Source: Deltaproteobacteria bacterium (GTDB taxonomy: Bacteria; Desulfobacterota; Desulfarculia; Adiutricales; JAGVGV01). From it: a DNA stretch of 23,207 bases. Positions 7,559-15,648 of this stretch are shown here, piece after piece. A program made the position numbers and the translations under genes. Every line of letters begins with the position of its first letter. Position 1 is the stretch's first letter. The notes beneath the pieces were generated by a model, which ran no database searches, was not told the origin of the DNA, and saw only the letters and a program-made list of their open reading frames with translations. The stretch lies in assembly GCA_015233515.1 (NCBI GenBank), contig JADFXS010000022.1, positions 1 through 23,207 of the forward strand, written 5' to 3'.

Positions 7559-9334
7559 ATGGGACTTGACTGGAAAAAATACATCGAAGCACCTGATTAT
7601 GTTATTGCCGAGGATTCCGAACCACACATGAAAACTGTGTCGCAATTATCAGAGGAACTTGGCATCCAAAAAGATGAATTACTGCCCCATGGTCACTACG
7701 TGGCTAAAGTGGACTACGCCAAGGTTCTCCAACGCTTAGCAAACCGGCCGGATGGAAAATATATTGACGTGACCGCTATTACACCTACTCCCCTGGGTGA
7801 AGGGAAATCCACTTCCACCATGGGATTGGTGGAAGGCCTGGGCAAGCGTAATAAGAACGTATCCGCGGCCATTCGGCAACCTTCCGGCGGTCCGACCATG
7901 AACGTCAAAGGTTCCGCAGCCGGCGGCGGTATGGCCCAGTGTGTGCCCTTGACCCCGTTCTCCTTAGGTCTGACCGGTGATATCAACGCCATCATGAACG
8001 CTCATAACCTGGCCATGGTGGCCATGACCGCCAGAATCCAGCATGAATTCAACTACGACGACGCCACCATGGCCAGACGCAATATGGGACGCCGCTTGAA
8101 TATTGACCCCACGAACGTGGAAATGGGCTGGATCATCGACTTCTGCGCTCAAGCGCTGCGCAATATTGTTATCGGTATGGGCGGCAAAGCCGACGGCTTT
8201 ATGATGCGCTCCAAGTTTGGCATCGCCGTTAGTTCCGAAGTAATGGCCATCCTCGCCGTATCGGCTGATCTGAAAGACATGCGGCAACGCATGGGCAAGA
8301 TCGTAGTGGCATACGATAAGAGCGGCAAACCCGTCACCACCGCTGATTTGCAGGTCGATGGGGCCATGACCGCCTGGATGGTGGAAGCCATCAATCCTAA
8401 CCTGCTTCAGACTATCGAAGGCCAGCCGGTATTTGTCCATGCCGGTCCCTTCGCCAATATCGCCATCGGCCAGAGCTCCATCATTGCCGACCGGGTGGCC
8501 TTGAAACTGTCTGACTACCATATTACGGAATCCGGTTTCGGCGCCGATATCGGCTTTGAAAAGTTCTGGAACCTCAAATGCCGTTATTCCGGCCTTATTC
8601 CGCATTGCGCGGTGTTGGTGGCCACGGTTCGGGCTCTTAAATGCCATGGCGGCGCGCCCATTCCTTTCCCTGGTCGCCCCATGCCCGCGGAATACGGTCA
8701 GGAGAACGTGGGTTGGGTGGAGAAAGGTTGCGAAAACCTGGTCCAGCACATCAACACCATCCGGACCGCTGGCATCAATCCCGTGGTCTGCATCAACTCT
8801 TTCAAGACTGATACTAAGGCTGAAATCGACACTATCCGCCGCTTGGCCGAACAGGCCGGCGCCCGAGTAGCCGTTTCCGAACACTGGCTCAAGGGTGGGG
8901 AAGGCGCCTTGGAACTGGCTGATGCCGTCGTTGAAGCCTGTGAATCCAAACCTAATTTCAAATTCCTGTACGACCTTGAACTTCCGTTGTCCAAGCGTAT
9001 CGAAAAGATCGCCACCACTTGCTATGGCGCTTCTGGGGCGGATTTTTCGGCCGATGCGGCGAAAAAACTGGAACGTATGGAAAAAGATCCGGAAATCGCC
9101 AAAATGGGCACTTGTATGGTCAAGACTCACCTTTCGTTGTCCGACAATCCCAATATTAAAGGCGTGCCCAAGAATTGGCGACTGTTCATCCGCGACATCC
9201 TGATTTATGGCGGCGCTGGATTTGTCGTCCCGGTCGCCGGCGCTATCTCCCTGATGCCCGGTACCGCCTCCGACCCGGCTTACAAGAGAGTGGACGTGGA
9301 TACTCAGACCGGCAAGGTCAAAGGTCTGTTCTAA
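7559..9334 (+). CDS. fhs: Formate-tetrahydrofolate ligase
   Basis: This enzyme makes 10-formyl-THF from formate, THF and ATP, the entry step of the Wood-Ljungdahl methyl branch or of folate one-carbon metabolism. The 591-aa protein has the nucleotide-binding [11 protein letters not shown] (75-85) and the family signature [19 protein letters not shown] (106-124). I start it at the second ATG (7559) because AAGGAGG (7544-7550) is 8 nt from it but only 2 nt from the upstream ATG at 7553. It is roughly 30 residues longer at the N-terminus than the common family length of about 557. It is monocistronic: a strong terminator follows directly. Upstream lie a 6S-like RNA, a palindrome and tandem hairpins, so regulation in the leader is likely. 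Whether it runs in the acetyl-CoA-forming or oxidising direction cannot be told. Confidence 0.96.
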   Translation: MGLDWKKYIEAPDYVIAEDSEPHMKTVSQLSEELGIQKDELLPHGHYVAKVDYAKVLQRLANRPDGKYIDVTAITPTPLGEGKSTSTMGLVEGLGKRNKNVSAAIRQPSGGPTMNVKGSAAGGGMAQCVPLTPFSLGLTGDINAIMNAHNLAMVAMTARIQHEFNYDDATMARRNMGRRLNIDPTNVEMGWIIDFCAQALRNIVIGMGGKADGFMMRSKFGIAVSSEVMAILAVSADLKDMRQRMGKIVVAYDKSGKPVTTADLQVDGAMTAWMVEAINPNLLQTIEGQPVFVHAGPFANIAIGQSSIIADRVALKLSDYHITESGFGADIGFEKFWNLKCRYSGLIPHCAVLVATVRALKCHGGAPIPFPGRPMPAEYGQENVGWVEKGCENLVQHINTIRTAGINPVVCINSFKTDTKAEIDTIRRLAEQAGARVAVSEHWLKGGEGALELADAVVEACESKPNFKFLYDLELPLSKRIEKIATTCYGASGADFSADAAKKLERMEKDPEIAKMGTCMVKTHLSLSDNPNIKGVPKNWRLFIRDILIYGGAGFVVPVAGAISLMPGTASDPAYKRVDVDTQTGKVKGLF

Positions 9335-9355
9335 AGTTCCGATTGCTGCCGTAAT

Positions 9356-9381
9356 AAAAGGGGCCGGTTTCGGCCCCTTTT
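9356..9381 (+). terminator. Intrinsic terminator of fhs
   Basis: AAAAGGGGCCG (9356-9366) and CGGCCCCTTTT (9371-9381) form a perfect 11-bp stem with a GTTT loop, with T residues at the 3' foot, 22 nt after the fhs stop. It is close to symmetric and could act on both strands. Confidence 0.9.
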
Positions 9382-9678
9382 CAGTAGAGATTGAAAATAT
9401 TATGATGGGAGTCGAGTCGATTTCGCCATTTCTGACTAAAAAACCGTGGGATTTTACACTTGATCCGACATGAATGCCGTAAGAAACTTGAGAGTAAACC
9501 CAAAGAGAGTAAATGCAAAACCCGGAATATTGCCTCGGGTCGAGGAAGGCCGGATTTTGAAGCCTAAGCAATACGGAAGTATTTTGAGGTTTTAAATAAC
9601 GTCCGCCGCCGGCGGACAAGCCCGATAAAGATCTGGAGCCAAAAGGACAGTTTTGCAGTTACCTCAAGGGAGTATTAA
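9382..9678. other. Intergenic spacer with GC-rich palindrome
   Basis: No gene is supported between the fhs terminator and the 72-aa gene. The spacer holds small hairpins: CCTCG/CGAGG near 9533-9545, AATAC-GGAA-GTATT at 9570-9583, and a GC-rich palindrome, GTCCGCC (9601-9607) with GGCGGAC (9611-9617), which resembles a short dispersed palindromic repeat. No clear promoter was found. Confidence 0.5.
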
Positions 9679-9897
9679 ATGAACAGGACCAAGGACTTTT
9701 ATCAGCGGTTCATCGTTTCCTGTTATTCCCGGCGAGCCACCAGGATACTCAATATTTCCGTCATCCGCGATGACGCCTTGCTGGTTATGAGCGCGGAGGA
9801 ATTGGAAACATTCGTCATTCCGGCATTTGACGAGATGCTGGCTAACGGTCGCCTGGAAAAAGGAAAAGAAAAGAATCAGTTTAAGCTGGTTAAATAG
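9679..9897 (+). CDS. Small hypothetical protein (72 aa)
   Basis: I do not recognise this protein. The ATG at 9679 follows GGGAG at a spacing of 7 nt, which supports translation. The 72 residues are charged, with no membrane segment, signal peptide or cysteine cluster: one Cys (Cys15), a central hydrophobic strand (LNISVIRDDALLVM) and a lysine-rich tail (EKGKEKNQFKLVK). The pattern fits a small soluble alpha/beta protein, perhaps a regulatory or binding protein, but no function is claimed. It stands alone between the fhs terminator and an inverted-repeat element on the same side. Confidence 0.6.
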   Translation: MNRTKDFYQRFIVSCYSRRATRILNISVIRDDALLVMSAEELETFVIPAFDEMLANGRLEKGKEKNQFKLVK

Positions 9898-9922
9898 TTA
9901 AAACTATATTTTACGTCGGGAG

Positions 9923-10124
9923 TTATAGCGATGCTCGAAAGTTTTTCGAAATGATGCGGTCAAAATCTCAGCTCATTCGCGAACACCCCAGTCGGTCATT
10001 TCGACCGAAGGGAGAAATCTCATTGTGATTTGGTAGTGTTGGAGATTTCTTGTCGCGGCCTGTGGCCGCTCCTCAAAATGACAATGATACTTCAAAACGA
10101 AGAAACTTTCGAGAAGCACTATAA
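9923..10124. mobile_element. MITE-like composite inverted-repeat element
   Basis: A non-coding element of 202 bp with 22-bp imperfect terminal inverted repeats (19 of 22 matching): 9923-9944 against 10103-10124, including a perfect 11-bp core (CTCGAAAGTTT / AAACTTTCGAG). Nested inside is a second inverted-repeat unit at 9995-10082, with ends GTCATTTCGA and TCAAAATGAC and inner arms AGAAATCTC (10013-10021) and GAGATTTCT (10042-10050). It also contains a GCGGCC-TGT-GGCCGC hairpin (10055-10069). The inner unit resembles the widespread GTCATTTCGA...GAGAAATCT palindromic repeats of many bacterial genomes. No transposase is present. It lies between the 72-aa gene and the end of the minus-strand operon, where it could also act as a bidirectional terminator. 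Confidence 0.6.
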
Positions 10125-10145
10125 TTAAAGGAACCTCAAACCACG

Positions 10146-10676
10146 CTATAAAAGAAGTTTAAGTTCCTTTTCCCAGGTTTGGCGAGGATAGGCTCCGGTG
10201 AGTTTTTTTACCACCTTGCCTTGACGGTCCAGTAAGATAGTCGTGGGAATACCTCGAAATCCTCCGACTTTTTTTACAACTTCTTCTATTTGGTCTCCGG
10301 CGTATAAAACCGGATAGTTTATCCGATACTTCAAACTGAAGGAGCGGACGGAACTCATCTCTTCGGAATCCACGGAAACTCCCACAATAGTCAATCCTTG
10401 TGGACCATATTCGTCTTGCAAAGACACAAACCAGGGGATTTCTTCGCGGCAGGGCGGGCACCAGGTCGCCCAGAAATTGAGCATCACAATCCGGCCTTTT
10501 AGTTGGGAGAGCCTGACTTGTCCGCCATTGAGGTCCGGTAAGGAAAAATCCGAAACTACCGGCGTGGTGGATTTATCCGACGAACTACAGGAGACGATCG
10601 TCGCGATCATCAGCAAACACACTAATTTTATTAATAGACTGTTACACATTTTGACAAGAGGGGGCTTGGTTTTCAT
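10146..10676 (-). CDS. TlpA/ResA-like thioredoxin-fold lipoprotein
   Basis: This 176-aa protein has a hydrophobic signal segment (residues 13-29) ending in a lipobox-like IVSC, with Cys30 as the likely lipidated residue, so it should be anchored in a membrane facing the periplasm. The mature part is an AhpC/TSA-thioredoxin fold of the ResA/TlpA type. It has the redox motif WCPPC (Cys73, Cys76) in NFWATWCPPCREEIPWF and the cis-proline region GIPTT (Pro144). Such proteins reduce disulfides, often on apocytochrome c during haem attachment. That role would suit an organism with the multihaem cytochromes seen here, but it is inferred. It starts 11 nt after the stop of the SprT-like gene, whose last codons supply AAGGA as its ribosome binding site, so the two are translationally coupled. 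It is the last gene of the operon. Confidence 0.85.
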   Translation of the reverse strand: MKTKPPLVKMCNSLLIKLVCLLMIATIVSCSSSDKSTTPVVSDFSLPDLNGGQVRLSQLKGRIVMLNFWATWCPPCREEIPWFVSLQDEYGPQGLTIVGVSVDSEEMSSVRSFSLKYRINYPVLYAGDQIEEVVKKVGGFRGIPTTILLDRQGKVVKKLTGAYPRQTWEKELKLLL

Positions 10677-10687
10677 TTAGTTCCCGA

Positions 10688-11866
10688 CTATTCCTTCGTG
10701 ATCATCAATCCGGTTATACCGGTATCGTTAGTAACGCCTCGGTGCAGAATCAGCTCCCGGCCGTCTTCCATCCCGGCGTGATAAGCCTGTATATTGACCT
10801 TGGATCCGCGTGACGCATAGCGTGTCAGTCTAGGATAGCGGAGTCTTATAAATTCATGCAAACCCGAGTCCTTGGCCAAGACCAGGGCGCTGGTGGTTTT
10901 GGAGGAATCCGCCGCGGCCGCCATTCCCGAGGCTGTTCTGGAACTTTCTTGCCGCTTCAATTTTTCATGAAAGCCCCGGAGGACTCCCAGCCAGTAAGAA
11001 CGTTTGTCCCGACCCGTGGCGGAATAATCGGTCATTTGGCGGGATCGCCACAGAATTTCCAACTGGTTAAGCAGAAAATTATAAACATATTCGGCCATGA
11101 GGACATTTTCCGAAGCGCCGAAAAGTTCTATGGTTCTATACTTATCTGTCCTCTTCGCATCATACTGGTGAGAAAGAACCACGTCCACGAAATAATAATC
11201 CACCAGGATGGCGGTAAGGTGGCGCTGATAGTTTTCCAGGCGTTTAGTGTTAGTATTGATAATCAGGTGAGTGTAGCGCTGAGAATCGGAACGCTCAAGT
11301 TTGTCCAGATTGTATCTGGCGATTATTTCATTGGCCTTGGCCATGGCGATGGCGGCTTCGTTTTCATTGGAGGATTGAGCCAAGGCCAGGAGTTTTTGGA
11401 CTTTATCCATTAATCGCCGAACATCGTCGCGCAGGTCGGGAGCTTTCGGATCGGTTAAGGTGCGTGGTAAGTCACCTTGGGCGCCACGGAATTTTTCCGG
11501 CACTCCCAGCATCCGGCAAGCCCGTTCAAAAGAGGGACCGTGACGGTGATCTCCGTCTAATTGTTCCGTCGCCAATTGGTGGGCCATCTCGTGTTTCAGC
11601 ACACCGAGGACCACTTCCCAAGGATATTCACTAATCAAAGTCGTGGATAGGCGGATGGTCCCGTAATCTTTATTCCAAGAACCCCAGGAGCCGGCGAGGT
11701 TGATGATTTCGATAACCGGTCGTGTCAAGGTCACTCGGTGCTGCCAGGCAATCCATTCATGTTCCTTGGAAAGCTGGACAGCCCAGGCTCTTTGGAGACG
11801 AGAGAGATCGGAGGCGCTGAAGGGAGGCTGGAGCCCGGATGAGAAATTTTTTCGTTTTTTATTCAT
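10688..11866 (-). CDS. SprT-like zinc metallopeptidase with DUF2786 domain
   Basis: This 392-aa protein combines two domains. Residues about 20-130 are SprT/SPRTN-like, with the zinc-protease motif HEMAH (92-96) and a downstream third ligand in HRHG (107-110). Residues about 150-190 match DUF2786 (DKVQKLLALAQSSNENEAA...ANEIIARYNL), a short helical domain of unknown function. The rest (200-392) is mostly helical, with YHAGMEDGREL near the C-terminus, also seen in DUF2786 proteins. SprT relatives cleave proteins, in eukaryotes DNA-protein crosslinks; the bacterial role is not settled. There is no signal peptide, so it is probably cytoplasmic. Its ATG (11864-11866) has no good Shine-Dalgarno and lies 16 nt after the corrected stop of the U32 gene, suggesting coupling to it. 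Confidence 0.8.
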   Translation of the reverse strand: MNKKRKNFSSGLQPPFSASDLSRLQRAWAVQLSKEHEWIAWQHRVTLTRPVIEIINLAGSWGSWNKDYGTIRLSTTLISEYPWEVVLGVLKHEMAHQLATEQLDGDHRHGPSFERACRMLGVPEKFRGAQGDLPRTLTDPKAPDLRDDVRRLMDKVQKLLALAQSSNENEAAIAMAKANEIIARYNLDKLERSDSQRYTHLIINTNTKRLENYQRHLTAILVDYYFVDVVLSHQYDAKRTDKYRTIELFGASENVLMAEYVYNFLLNQLEILWRSRQMTDYSATGRDKRSYWLGVLRGFHEKLKRQESSRTASGMAAAADSSKTTSALVLAKDSGLHEFIRLRYPRLTRYASRGSKVNIQAYHAGMEDGRELILHRGVTNDTGITGLMITKE

Positions 11867-11882
11867 CGTTTATAACTATAGT

Positions 11883-14038
11883 TCAGAACAGGCCGCGTTT
11901 TAGGTTAAAGATGGATGCGGAACGAATATGGTGGCCTTTGGTTACGGCTTGGATGATATCCGCCGCGGTCTCTGTCGGATGGGGGTCGAACTCCAGATCC
12001 ACGATCAGGGTCTGTATTCCCGCAAGTCGGTGATCCTTGAGGATCGGCCAGAAATAAAGCGGTTGTTCAGCGACAAGATAGGTGAAATCCTTCTCCAGCT
12101 GAATACGAAAACGTTCACCCTTTGGGCTGGTGACTTGTAAATTATCCTTGAGGCCGGCCGGCTGAAACCTGGCGGTAAAAAGGGGAGGTCGTCCAAAAAC
12201 ATAAAAAATTCGCCTGATCCGACCGGGTCGTTGTTTTCTTCATCTGTTTCCAAGCACAAGGTGACCCCATGCAAACCCTGGGCGGCCAGCAAGGTTTCAG
12301 TTTGAGTGTTCAGGCAATTGAGACGATAGTCGGCGTAAATATCCAGCCTTTGCCGACTTTGGGATTGCAAATCACGAATCCAGGCTAAATGCCCCAGATT
12401 GGATATCAGGAATTGCCTGGCCCCTAGACGATGTATAGTGGACAGATTGCGGGAAGCGGTCCCCAGCGCCGTATCGTATACTATCGGCGGCAAGGACCAG
12501 ATCAGCCGGTCGAACCAGTATTCCAAACGCCGGCGCAAGTTAACCACTTTTTTGACATTGTTGGTGGTCAAAGGGACAACCAATCGATCCGGGTGATATT
12601 TGGTTATCGCCCCTAGGTCTTCCACACGTCCGACCTTAAACCAGATGGCCGGTTGATGAATTTCACTTTGAACACCGGTGGAAGCGGATAATTCGCCAAG
12701 GGCGGCGATCGCTGCCGGTGAGGCCTTTCCGGCGGGTTGGTGCTTGTGGGAACCGGATTCCAAGGCCGCAACGAGAGATGATGCTTCGGCCTCTTTTTCG
12801 GATTGAGCGGAGCTGACTAAAAAGAGCAGATCGCCGGGCGATAAAGGGACCGGCGCGGCCACGGTCGCTTCCTGGCCGGCCTGAGCCTGCTTCACAGCGG
12901 CGCCTTGCACGGACAAGGACTTTAAGGTGAAGGCCTGCTGGTCGTCCACCCCCTTGAATTTAATTCGAAGCCTGTCCCCCGAACTCACGGACGCGCGCAG
13001 GGCGATGATTCCGGCTCGATTATCGCTTGATTTGATAACACCAAGGAAAGTGCCGGAAGTGGCCGCCCCTACCGGCGCCAAACCATCGGCCGGCCGCGGT
13101 CCGGCCAAAAAACCGGTGGAGCGGCGGCGTCCGGGAGTGTTTTCGATCAGTTGTCGGGCCTGGGTCAATACTTCCGGCAGATCGTCAGGGGAGGCGTCCA
13201 AAAGCCAGCGATAGGCCTTGACGACTCTGGAGACATAATCGGCCCCTTTCATGCGGCCTTCGATTTTCAACGCTTTAAGGGGTATTTGCCGGATGCGACC
13301 AAACAGCGGCGCCGACTCCAGGTCGGTAGGGGAGAACAGAAATCCTCTTTTCTTTAAAGTGGTGTAAGAACGGCGGCAGGGCTGAGTACAAGCGCCACGC
13401 AAACTGCCTTGGCCGCCCAGAAAGCTGGACATCAAACATAGGCCGGACACGGAAAAACATAAGGCCCCATGAATGAATAATTCCAGACCCAAGGGAGCGT
13501 TCCAAGCCAGACGTTCCACTTCGTTCAAGGTAAGTTCCCGGGCCAGGACGGACCGATCAAAACCCAGGCCCTTGAGAACCGTCAAGCCTGGTAAATTATG
13601 TACCGCCATCAGAGTGGAGGCATGGACTTCAAACTGGGGGAAATACTTTTTAATAAGCCGTAATAAGCCTAGATCTTGAATGATCAGAGCGTCTGGCCGA
13701 ATCGCGGTCAAGGCATCCAGCGTCTTGACGGCCGTTGGCAATTCATTTTCTTTCAGCAGGGAATTGAAAGCCAGAAATATCCTGGCCCCGCGTTCATGGG
13801 TCAGGTCCACTATCCGGTGAAGCTGAGGAAGGGTAAAATTGGCGGCAAAGGCCCTGGCGGAGAATGATTTCAGACCCAGATAAACGGCGTCCGCGCCAGC
13901 GTCAAGCGCCGCGGCCCAAGTTGAGGGGCTGCCGGCCGGAGCTAACAATTCAGGTTTTCCGGTCGGGAAATCAACCGGATCCCGGTGAGGGTGATGGTCC
14001 GTTCGGGGGAACTTGGATGTAATACGCTGTTTTTTCAA
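11883..14038 (-). pseudogene. U32 family protein (RlhA/TrhP-like), interrupted by a one-base frameshift
   Basis: As read, the frame gives 677 aa and stops at 12005. The N-terminal half is a clear U32 protein: KPELLAPAGS (28-37), the FIHGALCFSVSGLC region and Cys194, Cys201, Cys217 and Cys221, which bind a 4Fe-4S cluster in RlhA/TrhP. RlhA and TrhP use prephenate to hydroxylate 23S rRNA C2501 or tRNA U34. Length and a DUF3656-like middle favour the RlhA type. The last 45 or so residues are out of character. The next frame restores a U32-like tail (LKDNLQVTSPKGERFR ... LIVDLEFDPHP ... SIFNLKRGLF), ending at 11883-11885. One missing base near 12165-12190, beside A5 and G4 runs on the plus strand, explains this; repaired length is 718 aa. 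It is either a sequencing error or a real truncation. The start is TTG at 14036-14038, with no upstream in-frame ATG. It is the first gene of the U32-SprT-TlpA operon. Confidence 0.8.
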
Positions 14039-14154
14039 ATGAATATTTCCCGCTGAAGTTAGATTAAGGCTTGTATCCTCATGGTTATGGCTGGTCGGCC
14101 CTTATTCCGCGCCGGCCGCGCCGTGAGGCTGGACGGGCGTCCTGATTTTACAAA

Positions 14155-14163
14155 AATATACCA
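14155..14163 (-). promoter_or_regulatory. Possible extended -10 promoter for the U32 operon
   Basis: On the minus strand TGGTATATT is a TG-N-TATATT extended -10, with no clear -35. A start near 14148 gives a leader of about 110 nt before the TTG start of the U32 gene. Confidence 0.25.
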
Positions 14164-14350
14164 CGGATTCAGAAGTGATCATTCCGCCATCAAAATTAAC
14201 CCGGCCTTTTGGTCGGTCTCGATTTAAAAAGCTGGTCGACGATCAACTCAATCTCCCAAGGTATTATATTTTGGATCGGAATGATACCCCCTAATTCACC
14301 ACTTGTGGGCGTTGAGGCACGTAACTCCTGGCTGCAACGCTCGTTTCCCA

Positions 14351-14395
14351 ATTTTGGCTCCTCGGCGTATGGTGAATACGCCTGCGGGCCAAAAT
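14351..14395. repeat. Large two-part hairpin
   Basis: Outer arms ATTTTGGC (14351-14358) and GCCAAAAT (14388-14395) and inner arms GGCGTAT (14364-14370) and ATACGCC (14376-14382) are all perfect, with a symmetrical 5-by-5 internal loop that can partly pair and a GGTGA tip. The whole is a 45-nt hairpin with 15 Watson-Crick pairs. No T tract follows, so a terminator is unlikely. It may be the core of a dispersed repeat or a structured RNA. Confidence 0.55.
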
Positions 14396-14473
14396 CGGTC
14401 CAACTTCGCGTTTCGCCTAGGATTTACGCGCCCTATCCGCGATTTGATGGTGGATTTAGGTATTCCATTCTTG

Positions 14474-14502
14474 TTGACACTTCCCGGCGGCCGTGTTATT
14501 TA
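14474..14502 (+). promoter_or_regulatory. Candidate promoter for the signalling operon
   Basis: A perfect TTGACA (14474-14479) is followed at 17 bp by TATTTA (14497-14502), which is preceded by TG at 14494-14495 as an extended -10. The start would be near 14509, about 265 nt before the first receiver gene. Confidence 0.45.
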
Positions 14503-14773
14503 TGCGATATATTTACAATATATTACGTTTTATAGTGAAAGGTTTAGGAACTATCCAACTGGGCTGTTACTTTCCGGCCTGACTTGGAAACGAGATTATA
14601 GGCATCGATAAAAAGGCTTAATTTCCGCGGTGCTCTGGACCGAAACCAGGTCGAACCGGGCGCTGCCTTGAGATAAGCCGTCATCCGCGCAAAACAGGCC
14701 GGAGCCGACATTGGTTATCTCAATGAGGGGCAAATTTCTCATAACGTCGCTTTTGGCGTAAAGGGTAATAACC

Positions 14774-15181
14774 ATGACCCAGACAATTCTCGTGGTGGAT
14801 GACGAGATGCACATGAGATTTTTCCTCAACACGTTATTTAAAACCAGCGGTTACGAGGTCATGGTCGCTAAAGAAGGACGTGATGCTCTGGTAAAGGCCA
14901 GGAATAAGAAACCGGATCTGGTAATTCTTGATTTGATGATGCATGGCGAAGGCGGTATTCCGACCTATCGCCAACTCAAACTGGATGAACAACTCAGAGA
15001 TATCCCGGTTATAATTCTTTCCGGAGTCAATTCGCAGGCTTTCGCTCATTCCTTGAAGATGCTTAGTCTGGGATTGGATCATCCCTTGCCCGAACCGGAA
15101 GCCTTTATCGAAAAACCGCCCGACCCGCGGGAATTGCTTCAAAGAGTCCAAAATCTCCTGGCCGGGCCGATTAACCATTAG
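14774..15181 (+). CDS. Stand-alone CheY-like response regulator receiver
   Basis: This 135-aa protein is a single receiver domain with all phosphorylation residues: acidic pocket Asp9 and Asp10 (VVDDE), phospho-acceptor Asp53 (VILDLMM), Ser83 (ILSG) and Lys114 (IEKPPDP). It has no output domain. Between beta-4 and beta-5 it carries an extended proline-rich loop (residues about 100-111). It would act as a phosphoryl shuttle or by protein-protein contact. The ATG follows AAAGGG at a spacing of about 8 nt. It is the first of five signalling genes in one direction, after a leader of about 265 nt. Confidence 0.88.
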   Translation: MTQTILVVDDEMHMRFFLNTLFKTSGYEVMVAKEGRDALVKARNKKPDLVILDLMMHGEGGIPTYRQLKLDEQLRDIPVIILSGVNSQAFAHSLKMLSLGLDHPLPEPEAFIEKPPDPRELLQRVQNLLAGPINH

Positions 15182-15234
15182 CTATGATTCCTTTTTAGGT
15201 GTAATATTTAATTAAAAAATTTAGGAGACTGGTG

Positions 15235-15591
15235 GTGGCCAAAAAGATTTTAGTGGTGGACGACGATCCCGTAATCCAGCGCTATCTAGTCGACCTGCTA
15301 CGAGACAATGGCTACGAGGCGCAGGCCGCGGCCGGCGCCAAGGAAGCCCATGACCTGGTGAAGCAAGACAAGCCCGACCTGATCACGCTGGATCTGGAAA
15401 TGCCCAAGGAATGGGGGCCCCAGTTTTATCGGAAACTGACCAAGGACGGCGAATTCAAGGATATCCCGGTCATCGTTATCAGCGGCCTGACCGAGATAGA
15501 ATTCGCTATCAACAAAGCAGTGGCCTGTCTGAACAAACCCTTTGACCGGGAAGAACTTCTGACCATCGTCAAAAGAACCATAGGCGAGTGA
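15235..15591 (+). CDS. Stand-alone CheY-like response regulator receiver
   Basis: This is a 118-aa single receiver domain: Asp9-Asp11 (VVDDDP), phospho-acceptor Asp53 (ITLDLEMP), Ser83 (VISG) and Lys101 (CLNKPFD). The usual MPxxDG turn after the acceptor is MPKEWGP here, so the loop beside the phosphorylation site is unusual. Two GTG codons are adjacent. I choose the second (15235) because AGGAG is 7 nt upstream of it but only 4 nt from the first, giving MAKKILVVDDD. It lies 53 nt after the previous receiver gene. It has no output domain, so it probably passes phosphate between the kinases encoded downstream. Confidence 0.87.
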   Translation: MAKKILVVDDDPVIQRYLVDLLRDNGYEAQAAAGAKEAHDLVKQDKPDLITLDLEMPKEWGPQFYRKLTKDGEFKDIPVIVISGLTEIEFAINKAVACLNKPFDREELLTIVKRTIGE

Positions 15592-15648
15592 GGCACAAAT
15601 TTTCTCATTCTTTTCATTCATCAAACTTATCTCCTGAAGTGAAATCGC

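Larger units (their letters stand above)
14039..14773. other. Long non-coding region between divergent operons
   Basis: About 735 bases separate the U32 and signalling operons. They hold a minus-strand promoter candidate (14155-14163), a large hairpin (14351-14395), a plus-strand promoter candidate (14474-14502) and a leader of about 265 nt. Open frames on the plus strand at 14209-14535 and 14303-14611 span the hairpin and look fortuitous. A minus-strand frame beginning MRNLPLIEITNVGSG (14742 down to 14596, 48 aa) has plausible codons but no Shine-Dalgarno and no family I recognise. It may be a remnant. Confidence 0.5.

Noticed and set aside
7964..9619. Minus-strand open frame of 551 codons opposite fhs
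   Set aside because: It is the antisense shadow of a highly conserved gene, has no recognisable domain and runs through the fhs terminator.
14209..14611. Overlapping plus-strand open frames of 108 and 102 codons
   Set aside because: They span a large hairpin, have no ribosome binding site or domain, and fit better as a non-coding repeat or structured region.
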